Translations under genes and position numbers: made by a program
The notes under the pieces: generated by a model
What the model was told of the DNA's origin: nothing
The model's database searches: none
Seen by the model: the letters and a program-made list of their open reading frames with translations, nothing else
Shown: positions 17,880-25,923 of the stretch, one piece after another
How positions within the stretch are numbered: position 1 is the first letter of the stretch
Layout of the letters: each line of letters opens with the position of its first letter
From: Variovorax sp. J2L1-78
GTDB lineage: Bacteria; Pseudomonadota; Gammaproteobacteria; Burkholderiales; Burkholderiaceae_C
Assembly: GCF_030317205.1 (NCBI RefSeq)
Contig: NZ_JASZYB010000006.1
Span: 1 to 64,000, forward strand
Direction of reading: 5' to 3'
Length of the DNA: 64,000 nucleotides

Positions 17880-19133
17880 ATGGACGATCTGCGCATCGAT
17901 GGCGAGCGGCTGTGGGCGCGGCTCATGGCACTGGCGCAATGCGGCGCCACGCCTGCCGGCGGCGTGAACCGGCAGGCGCTCAGCGCGGAGGAGATCGCGT
18001 CGTGGCGCGTGATGCTCGACTGGGCGCAGGCCTGCGGCCTGGAGCCGTCGACCGATGCCGCCGGCAACCTGTTCATCGCGCTGCCCGGCGTCGACCGCGA
18101 GGCACCGCCGGTGCTGGCCGGCAGCCACCTCGACAGCCAGCCCGGTGGCGGCCGCTTCGACGGCGTCTACGGTGTGGCGGCGGCGCTGGAAGTGCTGGTC
18201 ACGCTGGTCGAGCGCGGCGTGCGCCCGCCGGTCGACCTGGTGGCCGTCGCCTGGATGAACGAGGAGGGCTCGCGCTTCGCGCCCGGCATGATGGGCTCGG
18301 AAGCCTTCGCTGGCGTGCGCGACCTGGCATCGATCCGCGCCACGCGCGACGCCGACGGCGTGTCGGTCGCCGATGCGCTCGATGCGCTGCATGCCGCGTT
18401 TCCCGCGCTGCGCCGCCGCCCGCTCGGCTTTCCGGTCGCTGCCTATGTCGAGGCTCACATCGAACAAGGTCCGCTGCTTGAAGCGCAAGGGCGCGTCATC
18501 GGCGTGGTCGAGGGCATCCAGGGCAAGAAGACCTTCGATGTCGTGATCGACGGCGAGCGCGGCCATGCCGGCACGCTGGCGATGGCCGACCGGCGCGACG
18601 CGCTCGAGGCCTTCAGCCGCATCGCGAGTGCGCTCTATGCCGAAGTCGGCGGCCACGACGCGCAAGTGAAGTTCACCATCGGTCGGCTGCAGGTCGAACC
18701 GAACGCGCCATCGGTGGTGCCGGAACGCGTCACGTTGCGCATCGATCTGCGGCATCCGGACAACGCAGTGCTCGATGCATTGGGTGCGCGGCTGACCGCG
18801 TTGTGCGCGCAGCACGCCGCGCCCTGCGAGGCACGCGTGACGCCGCTGGTCGATGCGCCGTCCAATGGCTTCGACGCCGCGCTGCAGCATGCCATCGCCG
18901 ATGCGGCCGAGCGCATCGGCCACTCGCACATGCCGATCCTGTCGGCGGCCGGCCACGATGCGCGGCACCTGGCGCCGCTGTGCCCGAGCGCGATGATCTT
19001 CATTCCGTGCCGCGGCGGCGTGAGCCATGCCGAGCACGAGTGGGCCGAGCCGGCGCATGTGACGGCCGGCGCGGACGTGCTGCTGCAGGTGCTCCTGCCC
19101 TATGCCATGCCTGACGAAGGAATGACGCGATGA
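17880..19133 (+). CDS. M20 family Zn-dependent hydrolase (N-carbamoyl-amino-acid hydrolase/allantoate amidohydrolase type)
   Basis: A 417-residue M20 amidohydrolase, most like HyuC/AllC enzymes that hydrolyse N-carbamoyl amino acids, ureido acids or allantoate. The dinuclear metal ligands are visible: His in GSHLDSQPGGG, Asp in GRFDGVYG, Glu-Glu in NEEGSRFAP, His in EAHIEQGPLLE and the final His in SAAGHDARHLAPL. The EQGPLLE motif is diagnostic of this subgroup rather than of dipeptidases. The ATG at 17880 follows a GGAG site; the frame is open further upstream but enters the hairpin-rich element. The stop overlaps the next gene (ATGA). It points to a carbamoyl or ureido intermediate in the pathway. 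Confidence 0.9.
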   Translation: MDDLRIDGERLWARLMALAQCGATPAGGVNRQALSAEEIASWRVMLDWAQACGLEPSTDAAGNLFIALPGVDREAPPVLAGSHLDSQPGGGRFDGVYGVAAALEVLVTLVERGVRPPVDLVAVAWMNEEGSRFAPGMMGSEAFAGVRDLASIRATRDADGVSVADALDALHAAFPALRRRPLGFPVAAYVEAHIEQGPLLEAQGRVIGVVEGIQGKKTFDVVIDGERGHAGTLAMADRRDALEAFSRIASALYAEVGGHDAQVKFTIGRLQVEPNAPSVVPERVTLRIDLRHPDNAVLDALGARLTALCAQHAAPCEARVTPLVDAPSNGFDAALQHAIADAAERIGHSHMPILSAAGHDARHLAPLCPSAMIFIPCRGGVSHAEHEWAEPAHVTAGADVLLQVLLPYAMPDEGMTR

Positions 19134-20071
19134 GCGCGTCCGGCTCCGTGGCCGAACCGCCCGACATGGCCGACCTGCCGATGCAGCACGCGCAGGCACC
19201 GGCCAGCGCGGCGCAATCGCGGGCCCGCTTCTTCAACTCGGGCAATGCCTTCAACGTCAAGCTGCCCGTCGTGCCGGCGCGGGCCTTCGCGCCGCCGGCG
19301 GCCGGGTGCTACGGCGTGTTCGATTGCGACCAGTCGGCAGCGCTCGGCTGTGACTTCCCGGCGACCACGCCGCTGATGCTGGCGCGCTACGTGCAGATGG
19401 CGGCCGGCACGTCGCTCGCCATGCCGCTGCGCGCGACGGGCGTGGTCTGGTACGTGATCGCCGGCGACGGCCATCTGCAGGGTGCGAGCGAGGGCTTCGA
19501 CTTCGCGGCAGGCGACGTCTTCCTGCTACCCGGTGCGCCGGACTACCGGCTCGACGCCAAGGGCGCGGATGTGCTGCTCTGGGCCGTAGGCAACGAGCCG
19601 CAACTGGCCTTCGAGCAGGGGCGCCCGGCTGCGCCGGACGACGCGCCGGTCGACCTGGTGCATTGCACGGCCGAGGAGATCGAGCGTCAGTTCGCTCTGA
19701 TCTTTTCCATGGGCACCAGCGACGAGACTTCCGGTCGCGCGCTCATCTTCTCGTCAGAGCGGCAGGCAGCGGCGCGCAATCTCACGCCGACGCTGACGTT
19801 GAGCTTCAACACGCTGGAACCGCACACGCACCAGCGTGCACATCGCCACAACTCGGCGGCGATCACGCTGGCGGTGCAGGGCACGCGATGCCACTCGATG
19901 GTGGATGGCGTGCGCTGCCCGTGGACGCCCTGGGCCACGCTCGTCACGCCGCCCGGCGCCCCGCATTCGCACCACAACGAGGGCGAGGCCGGCGCGCGCT
20001 TCCTCATCGTCCAGGACGGCGGCCTGCACTACCACGCGCGCACGATGGGGTTCGAGTTCCTGGAACGCTGA
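19130..20071 (+). CDS. Bicupin domain protein, possible metal-dependent dioxygenase or aminohydrolase
   Basis: A 313-residue protein with two cupin barrels, about residues 85-150 and 225-300. The C-terminal cupin has a His-rich metal site (HTHQRAHRHNSAAITLAVQG) followed by PPGAPHSHHNEG, similar to gentisate-1,2-dioxygenase-like cupins; the N-terminal cupin lacks an obvious His triad. It starts inside the M20 stop codon (ATGA), so the two probably act in sequence. After an AllC-type enzyme a cupin could also be a ureidoglycine-aminohydrolase-like protein, but this chain is longer than usual AllE. Confidence 0.75.
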   Translation: MSASGSVAEPPDMADLPMQHAQAPASAAQSRARFFNSGNAFNVKLPVVPARAFAPPAAGCYGVFDCDQSAALGCDFPATTPLMLARYVQMAAGTSLAMPLRATGVVWYVIAGDGHLQGASEGFDFAAGDVFLLPGAPDYRLDAKGADVLLWAVGNEPQLAFEQGRPAAPDDAPVDLVHCTAEEIERQFALIFSMGTSDETSGRALIFSSERQAAARNLTPTLTLSFNTLEPHTHQRAHRHNSAAITLAVQGTRCHSMVDGVRCPWTPWATLVTPPGAPHSHHNEGEAGARFLIVQDGGLHYHARTMGFEFLER

Positions 20072-20087
20072 CGCACAGGTGACCGGC

Positions 20088-20137
20088 GCGGGACTTCACC
20101 GATTGCGGGGTGGGGTCCCGCCCGGCCCAATGGGCGG
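20088..20137 (+). promoter_or_regulatory. Two adjacent stem-loops before the Bug gene
   Basis: GCGGGAC (20088-20094) pairs with GTCCCGC (20115-20121), and CCGCCC (20118-20123) pairs with GGGCGG (20132-20137). The stems share bases and are therefore mutually exclusive, lying between the bicupin stop and the ribosome-binding site of the next gene. There is no T-run, so a simple intrinsic terminator is unlikely; attenuation or mRNA processing is possible. Confidence 0.3.
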
Positions 20138-20166
20138 CTTCGGATCTCTCTCAGGAAGCCTTCTTC

Positions 20167-21144
20167 ATGCAACGTCGTTCCCTCGTTTCTTTTGGTGCAG
20201 TGGCACTGGCCGGCGCTGCCGCGCTGCTCGCCCCGTTCGCGGCCCAGGCGCAGGCCTTCCCCACCCGGCCGGTCAAGCTCGTCATCGCCTTCCCGGCCGG
20301 CGGCCCCACCGACATCACGATGCGGCAGCTGGCCGACAACGCCAGCAAGATCCTCGGCCAGCCGGTCATCGTCGACAACAAGCCCGGCGCCGGTGGCACG
20401 CTGCCCGCGCAGGCGCTGCAGGGCACGCCGGCCGACGGCTACACCGTGGCGCAGATCCCGCTCGGCGTGTTCCGGCTCGGCTACACCACCAAGATCAACT
20501 GGGACCCGATCAAGGACATCAGCTACGTCATCAACGTGACCGGCTATGCCTTCGGCATCGTGGTGCCGGCCGACAGCCCCTTCAAGACCTGGAAGGACTT
20601 CGTCGACTACGCCAAGGCCAACCCCGGCAAGCTGAGCTACGGCTCGACCGGAACACTGACCAGCCCGCACCTCACCACCGAACGCATCGCGCAGCAGGCC
20701 GGCATCCAGCTGCAGCACATCCCCTACAAGGGCAGCGCCGACCTGATGCTCGCGCTGCAGAGCGGGCAGCTGATGGCGGGCGCCGACAGCACCGGCTTCG
20801 CCACGCTGGTCGAGGCCGGCAAGCTGCGCGTGCTCAACACCTGGGGCGAGAAGCGCCTGGCCAAGTTCCCTGACGCGCCCACGCTGAAGGAACTGGGCTA
20901 CGACATCGTGCAGAACTCACCCTTCGGCATCGGCGCGCCCAAGGGCACGCCGCCCGAGGTGGTCAAGAAGTTGCACGACGCCTTCAAGCAGGCGATGGAA
21001 GAGCCGAGCTACGTCGCCGCGCTCGGCAAGTACGACATGCTGCCCGACTACAAGAGCAGCGCCCAGTACGCCCAGTTCGCGCAGGACACGGTGGCGCGCG
21101 AAAAGGTGATCATCGAGAAGCTGGGGCTGGCGAAAGGCCAATGA
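20167..21144 (+). CDS. Bug-family tripartite tricarboxylate transporter substrate-binding protein
   Basis: A 325-residue extracytoplasmic receptor with a Sec signal (RRSLVSFGAVALAGAAALLAPFAAQAQA). The FPTRPVKLVIAFPAGGPTDI opening and the YKGSADLMLALQSGQ segment are hallmarks of the Bug (TctC) family, which is greatly expanded in Burkholderiales and binds carboxylates, amides or amino acids. The ATG at 20167 is preceded by AGGAAG; an upstream in-frame ATG at 20110 would hide the signal peptide. No TctA/TctB membrane genes are nearby, as is common for orphan Bug receptors. It is the last plus-strand gene of the island. Confidence 0.92.
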   Translation: MQRRSLVSFGAVALAGAAALLAPFAAQAQAFPTRPVKLVIAFPAGGPTDITMRQLADNASKILGQPVIVDNKPGAGGTLPAQALQGTPADGYTVAQIPLGVFRLGYTTKINWDPIKDISYVINVTGYAFGIVVPADSPFKTWKDFVDYAKANPGKLSYGSTGTLTSPHLTTERIAQQAGIQLQHIPYKGSADLMLALQSGQLMAGADSTGFATLVEAGKLRVLNTWGEKRLAKFPDAPTLKELGYDIVQNSPFGIGAPKGTPPEVVKKLHDAFKQAMEEPSYVAALGKYDMLPDYKSSAQYAQFAQDTVAREKVIIEKLGLAKGQ

Positions 21145-21171
21145 AAAAAGCCGCTACCAGGCGGTAGCGGC
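21144..21171 (-). terminator. Intrinsic terminator for the aldehyde dehydrogenase gene
   Basis: A hairpin pairs GCCGCTACC with GGTAGCGGC around a short loop (21150-21171). Read on the minus strand it is followed by a run of six T (21144-21149), the polarity expected for the leftward gene ending at 21198. It overlaps the stop codon of the Bug gene and may weakly stop rightward transcripts as well. Confidence 0.8.
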
Positions 21172-21197
21172 TTCGATGCCTGGAGGGCGGGTGGCGA

Positions 21198-22640
21198 TCA
21201 AGCCGCCATGATCGAGACGGCCTTCGTGTTGAGGTACGCCTCGACAGCCTCCGGGCCGCCTTCCGAGCCGTAGCCCGAATCCTTCACGCCGCCGAAGGGC
21301 ATTTCCGGCGAGGGCGTGGCGGGCTGGTTGATCCAGAGCATGCCCACTTCGACGCGACGCGCCAGCTGGTGCGCGTTTTTGATCGAGGTGGTGAACGCAT
21401 AGCCGGCCAGGCCGAAGGGCAGGCGGTTGGATTCGGCAATGGCTTCGTCCAGCGTGTCGAAGCCACGGATGGCGGCGACCGGGCCGAAGGGTTCGTTGTT
21501 GAAGATATCCGAGTCGAGCGAGACATCCGTCAGCACGGTCGGCGCGAAGAAGTTGCCGCTGCTGCCCACGCGCTCGCCGCCGGTCGCGACCTTGGCGCCG
21601 GTGGCTTGCGCGTCCTGCACGACCTTGGCCATGGCGGTCAGGCGGCGGTCGTTGGCGAGGGGGCCGAGGGTCGTGCCTTCGGCCAGGCCGTCGCCGAGCT
21701 TCAGGCTCTGCGCGTGCTTCACCAGCAGCTGCGCGAACTCGGCCTTCAGGCTGTTGTGCACCAGGAAGCGGGTCGGCGAGATGCAGACCTGGCCGGCGTT
21801 GCGGAACTTGGCCGCACCGGCCGCCTTCACGGCCAGCGCGACGTCGGCGTCTTCCGCCACGATCACCGGGGCATGGCCGCCCAGTTCCATCGTCGCGCGC
21901 TTCATGTGCTGGCCGGCGAGGGCGGCGAGCTGCTTGCCGACCGGGGTCGAACCGGTGAAGGTGATCTTGCGGATCACCGGATGCGGGATCAGGTAGGTCG
22001 AGATCTCGGCCGGGTCGCCGAAGACCAGGCCCACGGTGCCGGCCGGCACGCCGGCGTCGACGAAGGCCTTGATCAGCTGCGCCGGCGACGCGGGCGTTTC
22101 TTCCGGTGCCTTCACCAGGAACGAGCAGCCGGCGGCCAGCGCGGCGCCGAGCTTGCGCACCACCTGGTTGATCGGGAAGTTCCACGGCGTGAAGGCTGCG
22201 ACGGGGCCGACCGGCTCCTTCATCACCAGTTGCTGCGCGGCCAGGTTGCGCGAGGGCACGATGCGGCCGTACACGCGGCGGCCTTCGTCGGCGAACCATT
22301 CGATGATGTCGGCGGCGGCCAGCGTCTCGACGCGGGCCTCGGCCAGCGGCTTGCCCTGCTCCTGCGTGAGCAGCGGGGCGATCTGGTCGGCGCGTTCGCG
22401 GATCAGGCCGGCGGCGCGACGCATGATCGCGGCGCGCTCGTTGGCCGGCACGTCGCGCCAGGCTTCGAAGCCCTTCTGCGCAGCGGCCAGCGCGCGGTCG
22501 AGGTCGGCGATGCCGGCGTGGGCGACCTGGCCGATCACCTGGCCGGTGGCGGGGTTACGGACATCGAGCGTCTTGCCGCTCTTGGCATCGACCCATTCAT
22601 TGGCGATGAGCAGTTGGGTCGAAGGGTAGGAAGTGGTCAT
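21198..22640 (-). CDS. gabD: NAD(P)-dependent aldehyde dehydrogenase, succinate-semialdehyde dehydrogenase type
   Basis: A 480-residue aldehyde dehydrogenase most like GabD, which oxidises succinate semialdehyde to succinate. The catalytic Cys is in FRNAGQVCISPTRF, the general-base Glu in TMELGGHAP, and the cofactor motif FTGSTPVGKQL is intact. The ATG at 22640 gives the usual GabD N-terminus (LLIANEWVDAKSGKTLDVRNPATG); the frame is open upstream to 22805 without similarity. It is on the strand opposite to the catabolic operon but adjacent, so it could oxidise a C4 aldehyde product; glutarate semialdehyde is an alternative. Confidence 0.9.
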   Translation of the reverse strand: MTTSYPSTQLLIANEWVDAKSGKTLDVRNPATGQVIGQVAHAGIADLDRALAAAQKGFEAWRDVPANERAAIMRRAAGLIRERADQIAPLLTQEQGKPLAEARVETLAAADIIEWFADEGRRVYGRIVPSRNLAAQQLVMKEPVGPVAAFTPWNFPINQVVRKLGAALAAGCSFLVKAPEETPASPAQLIKAFVDAGVPAGTVGLVFGDPAEISTYLIPHPVIRKITFTGSTPVGKQLAALAGQHMKRATMELGGHAPVIVAEDADVALAVKAAGAAKFRNAGQVCISPTRFLVHNSLKAEFAQLLVKHAQSLKLGDGLAEGTTLGPLANDRRLTAMAKVVQDAQATGAKVATGGERVGSSGNFFAPTVLTDVSLDSDIFNNEPFGPVAAIRGFDTLDEAIAESNRLPFGLAGYAFTTSIKNAHQLARRVEVGMLWINQPATPSPEMPFGGVKDSGYGSEGGPEAVEAYLNTKAVSIMAA

Positions 22641-22743
22641 GAGGCGTCTTTCGTCGGACAACGGATGGAAAAGAAAGCGGGGAAGTCGGGGCCCGTCGCG
22701 GGCCGTCTTGGTCGGGCATCGGCACGGGGCCGAGCACGGCATG

Positions 22744-23346
22744 CTACGCCACCGGTGGCGCCCGACCCTCGGGCGGCGGAGTGCCCACGATGGCGAAAAG
22801 CTCATCGACCAGCTGCTGGGCGAACGACGGCTTCACGGGCTCGGCGCCGAAGATCAGCCGGAACACGATCGGTGCCACCACATGGTCGATGACCTGGCGC
22901 GGCTCGGGCAGGGGCGCGTCGTCGCCGCGCGCACGGCGGTTGGCGATGAGCGTGTTGGCTTCGGCGCGGCGGTTGCACAGGCAGTCGGCGTCGCGGCCCG
23001 TCGCCAGGGCGGACGCGGCCTTCAGCAGCGAGGTGCAGCGCGGCTGCGACAGGTGTTCGATGAGTTCGCGGGCCCAGGCCGTGAGGTCGGCGCGCAGGTC
23101 GCCGGTGTCGGGCAGCGGCCGCTGCGGATCCAGCCGGTGCGTGGCGGTTTCGTTCAGCAGGCCGGCGAGGTCGCCCCAGCGGCGATAGATGCTGGACGCG
23201 CTGACGCCGGCGCGTTCGGCCACCGCCGGCACGGTGACCTTGTCGCGGCCCTGCTCGGCGACCAGTTCCTCCAGTGCCCTGCGTACCACGGCCTGCACCT
23301 GGGCACTGCGGCCCCCGGGCCGGCGAAGGATGGGTGTGGCTTCCAT
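22744..23346 (-). CDS. TetR family transcriptional regulator
   Basis: A 200-residue repressor. The N-terminal helix-turn-helix (about residues 30-65: VTVPAVAERAGVSASSIYRRWGDLAGLLNET) is typical TetR, and the C-terminal part is a ligand-binding helical domain. It is divergent from an MFS exporter gene with 91 bases between the starts, the standard local repressor-efflux arrangement. Repeated CTCATTGCTTT boxes in the gap are likely operators. The ligand is unknown. Confidence 0.9.
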   Translation of the reverse strand: MEATPILRRPGGRSAQVQAVVRRALEELVAEQGRDKVTVPAVAERAGVSASSIYRRWGDLAGLLNETATHRLDPQRPLPDTGDLRADLTAWARELIEHLSQPRCTSLLKAASALATGRDADCLCNRRAEANTLIANRRARGDDAPLPEPRQVIDHVVAPIVFRLIFGAEPVKPSFAQQLVDELFAIVGTPPPEGRAPPVA

Positions 23347-23366
23347 GCGGCCACTCTAACGCAAAA

Positions 23367-23426
23367 CTCATTGCTTTTACAAACGAGCCTGCCTAGAATC
23401 CTCGCAAAAGCGAATCTCATTGCTTT
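23367..23426 (+). promoter_or_regulatory. MFS promoter with duplicated CTCATTGCTTT boxes
   Basis: A sigma-70-like promoter is formed by TTGCTT (23371-23376), a 17-base spacer and TAGAAT (23394-23399), reading toward the MFS gene. The 11-base sequence CTCATTGCTTT occurs twice, at 23367-23377 (covering the -35) and 23416-23426 (just before the start codon). Binding of the divergent TetR protein at both boxes would block initiation. TCGC/GCGA flanks AAAA at 23402-23413. Confidence 0.6.
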
Positions 23427-23437
23427 AAAGGATTGCC

Positions 23438-24676
23438 ATGCCGACGCCGTCTGCCTCCCCCGCGCTCGCCACCAAGATGAACCCGCCCTGGCGGCTGTCT
23501 GCCGGCGCCGCCTTTGCGCTGCTGGGCGCCGTGCTGTTCAGCTTCTTTCTCGCCGCCGCCGCGCCGTCGCCGCTGTTCGTGCTGTTTCAGCACCAATGGG
23601 GCTTTTCCTCGTCGCTGCTCACCGTGGCCTTCGCCGTCTATGCGCTCGCGCTGCTGGCCTCGCTGCTGGTCGCCGGCTCCTTGTCGGACCACATCGGCCG
23701 GCGCCCGGTGATCATCGCGGCGCTGGTGTTGCAGGCGGGCGCGATGGTGATGTTCCTGCTGTCGCGTGGCATCGGCGGCATCATCGCGGCGCGCGTGGTG
23801 CAGGGCCTGGCCACCGGCATCGCCAGCGGCACCCTCAGCGCGGCGGTGGTGGAGGCAGCGCCGGCCGCACACAAGCGCCTTGGCACGCTGATCACCAGCA
23901 TCTCGCCGCTCGCCGGACTGGCCGTCGGTGCCGCGCTGACCGGGCTGACCGTGTCGCTGTCGGTCGATCCGGTGCCGCTCGTCTTCGGCGTGCTCGCGCT
24001 GGTGCTGGCCGTCGGCGCGGTGGCCGCCTTCTTCCTGCCCGAGAGCGTCACGCCACGGCCCGGTGCCTGGGCGTCGTTGGTGCCGCGCGTCGCCGTTCCG
24101 CAGCGCGCCCGCGCCGAGTTCCTGCGCGCGCTGCCGGTGCTGGCCCCGACCTGGGCGCTGGCCGGTCTTTTCCTGTCGCTGGTGCCATCGCTGCTGCGCA
24201 CGGTATTCGGTATCGACAGCGGCGTCGTCAACGGCCTGGCGATCGCCACGCTCTTCGGCGTGGGGGCGGCGTCGCCGGCGCTCATGGCGCGCTTCGGTGC
24301 GCGGGTCCGGGTGATCGCGATGCTCTGTGTCGCGGCCGGCGCGGCGCTGCTGATCGCCGCCTTCTACAGCGGCTCGGCCGCGCTTTTCTTCGTGGCCGCG
24401 GGCGTCGCAGGCCTGGGCTTCGGCTCGTCCTTCTCCGCGATGATCCAGGCGCTTTCGCCGCTGGCGCAGGCCAACGAGCGTGCCGAGCTGTTCGCGGCCG
24501 TCTTCATGGTGAGCTACCTGGCCTTCAGCGTGCCGGCGATGGTCGCGGGCCAGCTCATTGCGCCGTTGGGTCTGCGCGCCACGGCCGAAGGCTACGCGGC
24601 CTTGCTGGTGCTGGTGTCGTTGGTCGGTGTGTGGGCGCAGTGGCGCGCCGCGTTCGGCGCCACCGCCGAACGCTGA
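23438..24676 (+). CDS. MFS transporter, 12-TM drug/metabolite exporter type
   Basis: A 412-residue major facilitator protein with about 12 hydrophobic segments. The loop 2-3 signature GSLSDHIGRRPVIIAAL (G-x-x-x-D-x-x-G-R-R) is present, and the fifth segment contains a Gly-rich stretch (ISPLAGLAVGAALTG). An AAAGGA site precedes the ATG. With the divergent TetR repressor it forms a probable inducible efflux unit in the inner membrane. The substrate is unknown. Confidence 0.9.
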   Translation: MPTPSASPALATKMNPPWRLSAGAAFALLGAVLFSFFLAAAAPSPLFVLFQHQWGFSSSLLTVAFAVYALALLASLLVAGSLSDHIGRRPVIIAALVLQAGAMVMFLLSRGIGGIIAARVVQGLATGIASGTLSAAVVEAAPAAHKRLGTLITSISPLAGLAVGAALTGLTVSLSVDPVPLVFGVLALVLAVGAVAAFFLPESVTPRPGAWASLVPRVAVPQRARAEFLRALPVLAPTWALAGLFLSLVPSLLRTVFGIDSGVVNGLAIATLFGVGAASPALMARFGARVRVIAMLCVAAGAALLIAAFYSGSAALFFVAAGVAGLGFGSSFSAMIQALSPLAQANERAELFAAVFMVSYLAFSVPAMVAGQLIAPLGLRATAEGYAALLVLVSLVGVWAQWRAAFGATAER

Positions 24677-24695
24677 GCCCGCGCGGCGGGTGCGA

Positions 24696-25907
24696 TCAGC
24701 GCGCCGAAAGAATCGCCGCAGCCACTTCGGCGAAGCCGGCGCCGCGTTCGCCCGGGGTCACGTAGTGCGGCAGGTGCGCCAGCTTCGGCACGAAGCGCGC
24801 GATGTTGGCCACACCGATGCTGTGCGCGAAGGCTTCGAACATGCGCTGGTCGTTGGTGGAATCGCCGACATAGGCCCATCGGTCCTTCTCGGCATCGAGC
24901 TCGCGGCCCCACAGCAGGCGCGTGATCCACCGTGCGCCGACGAGCTTGTCGTGGTCGCCGTACCAGCCGTTGATGTGGATGCTGCTGACCGTGGCGTGCA
25001 TGCCTTCGCTGCGCATCAGCGCCACGACCGCGGCGATCTGCGCATCGTCGAGGTGCTGGAATTCGCTGTGGTCGATGGCGATGTCCGTTTCTCGCCCTGG
25101 AGAGTCGGTGGCGCGATGCGCGCCGGGGATCTCACGCTCGATGCGCGCCAGCACCTGTTGCATGCGCGCGTAGTTGGCGCTTCGGGTCGACCCATCCTGC
25201 AGGTAGCGCTTCGACGGTGCCTCGCCCGGATGCGTCGGCGGCATCAGTGCCACAGCCCCGTTCTCCGCCACGATGGCGTCGATCGGCCAGATGGCGGCGA
25301 AGGGCTCGCTCCACCCGACCGGCCGCCCGGTGATCGCCACCACCTGCAGTCCAGCCGCCTTCAGCGCGGCCAGCGCAGCCAATGCGTCAGGCGTGATCGC
25401 GCCTTCGGTGGTGAGGGTGTCGTCGATGTCGGTGAAGACACCGACCAGCGCCCCGCGTGATGCGGCGGGCCATTGCGCCAGGGGCAGCATGCGTTCCTGG
25501 GTGGGGCGGTGCGAGAGGAGCATTCGTGCGGCGGTGAAGTTGGAGATCAGGCCGATGCAACTGCCCAGCGCGACGCCGATGGTCGGCGCGGCAGCCCCGG
25601 GCATCCAGTGCAGGGTCAGCACGTACACGGTGTAGTTGATGGCGGCGCCGCCGAGCATCGAGGTGATGTAGGTGAGGTATTCGCGCCCGATCGACAGCCG
25701 CGCGTGTGACCCTGGTGCAGGGCGGAATGTGAACGTGCGATTGAGCCCCCACGTGCAGGTCGCCGCCGCGAGGAAGGATACGGCGCGTGCCAGATACCAG
25801 CCTAACCAGGGCGCCAGCAGGTACAACACCGCAAGGTCGACGAGCAGGCCGGCGATGCCGACCATGCCGAACTGGACAAACCGGTGGTTGAAGAGCGCCT
25901 TCAGCAT
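24696..25907 (-). CDS. GtrA-like membrane domain fused to a HAD-IIB phosphatase
   Basis: A 403-residue two-domain protein. Residues 1-130 hold four membrane segments with the GtrA pattern (FVQFGMVGIAGLLVDLAVLYLL, then NRTFTFRP after segment 2, and SNFTAARMLL at the end); GtrA proteins are thought to move polyprenyl-phosphate sugars across the inner membrane. Residues 155-403 form a Cof/sucrose-phosphatase-like HAD-IIB domain: motif I is DIDDT at 160-164, motif II is AITGRP, and motif IV is GDSTND (348-353), so catalytic residues are intact. Its start is 16 bases after the stop of the upstream GT-C gene, so both are probably one operon. The domain join is in one open frame with no sign of a frameshift. 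Confidence 0.85.
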   Translation of the reverse strand: MLKALFNHRFVQFGMVGIAGLLVDLAVLYLLAPWLGWYLARAVSFLAAATCTWGLNRTFTFRPAPGSHARLSIGREYLTYITSMLGGAAINYTVYVLTLHWMPGAAAPTIGVALGSCIGLISNFTAARMLLSHRPTQERMLPLAQWPAASRGALVGVFTDIDDTLTTEGAITPDALAALAALKAAGLQVVAITGRPVGWSEPFAAIWPIDAIVAENGAVALMPPTHPGEAPSKRYLQDGSTRSANYARMQQVLARIEREIPGAHRATDSPGRETDIAIDHSEFQHLDDAQIAAVVALMRSEGMHATVSSIHINGWYGDHDKLVGARWITRLLWGRELDAEKDRWAYVGDSTNDQRMFEAFAHSIGVANIARFVPKLAHLPHYVTPGERGAGFAEVAAAILSAR

Positions 25908-25923
25908 GCGCGAGGCGCGTACA

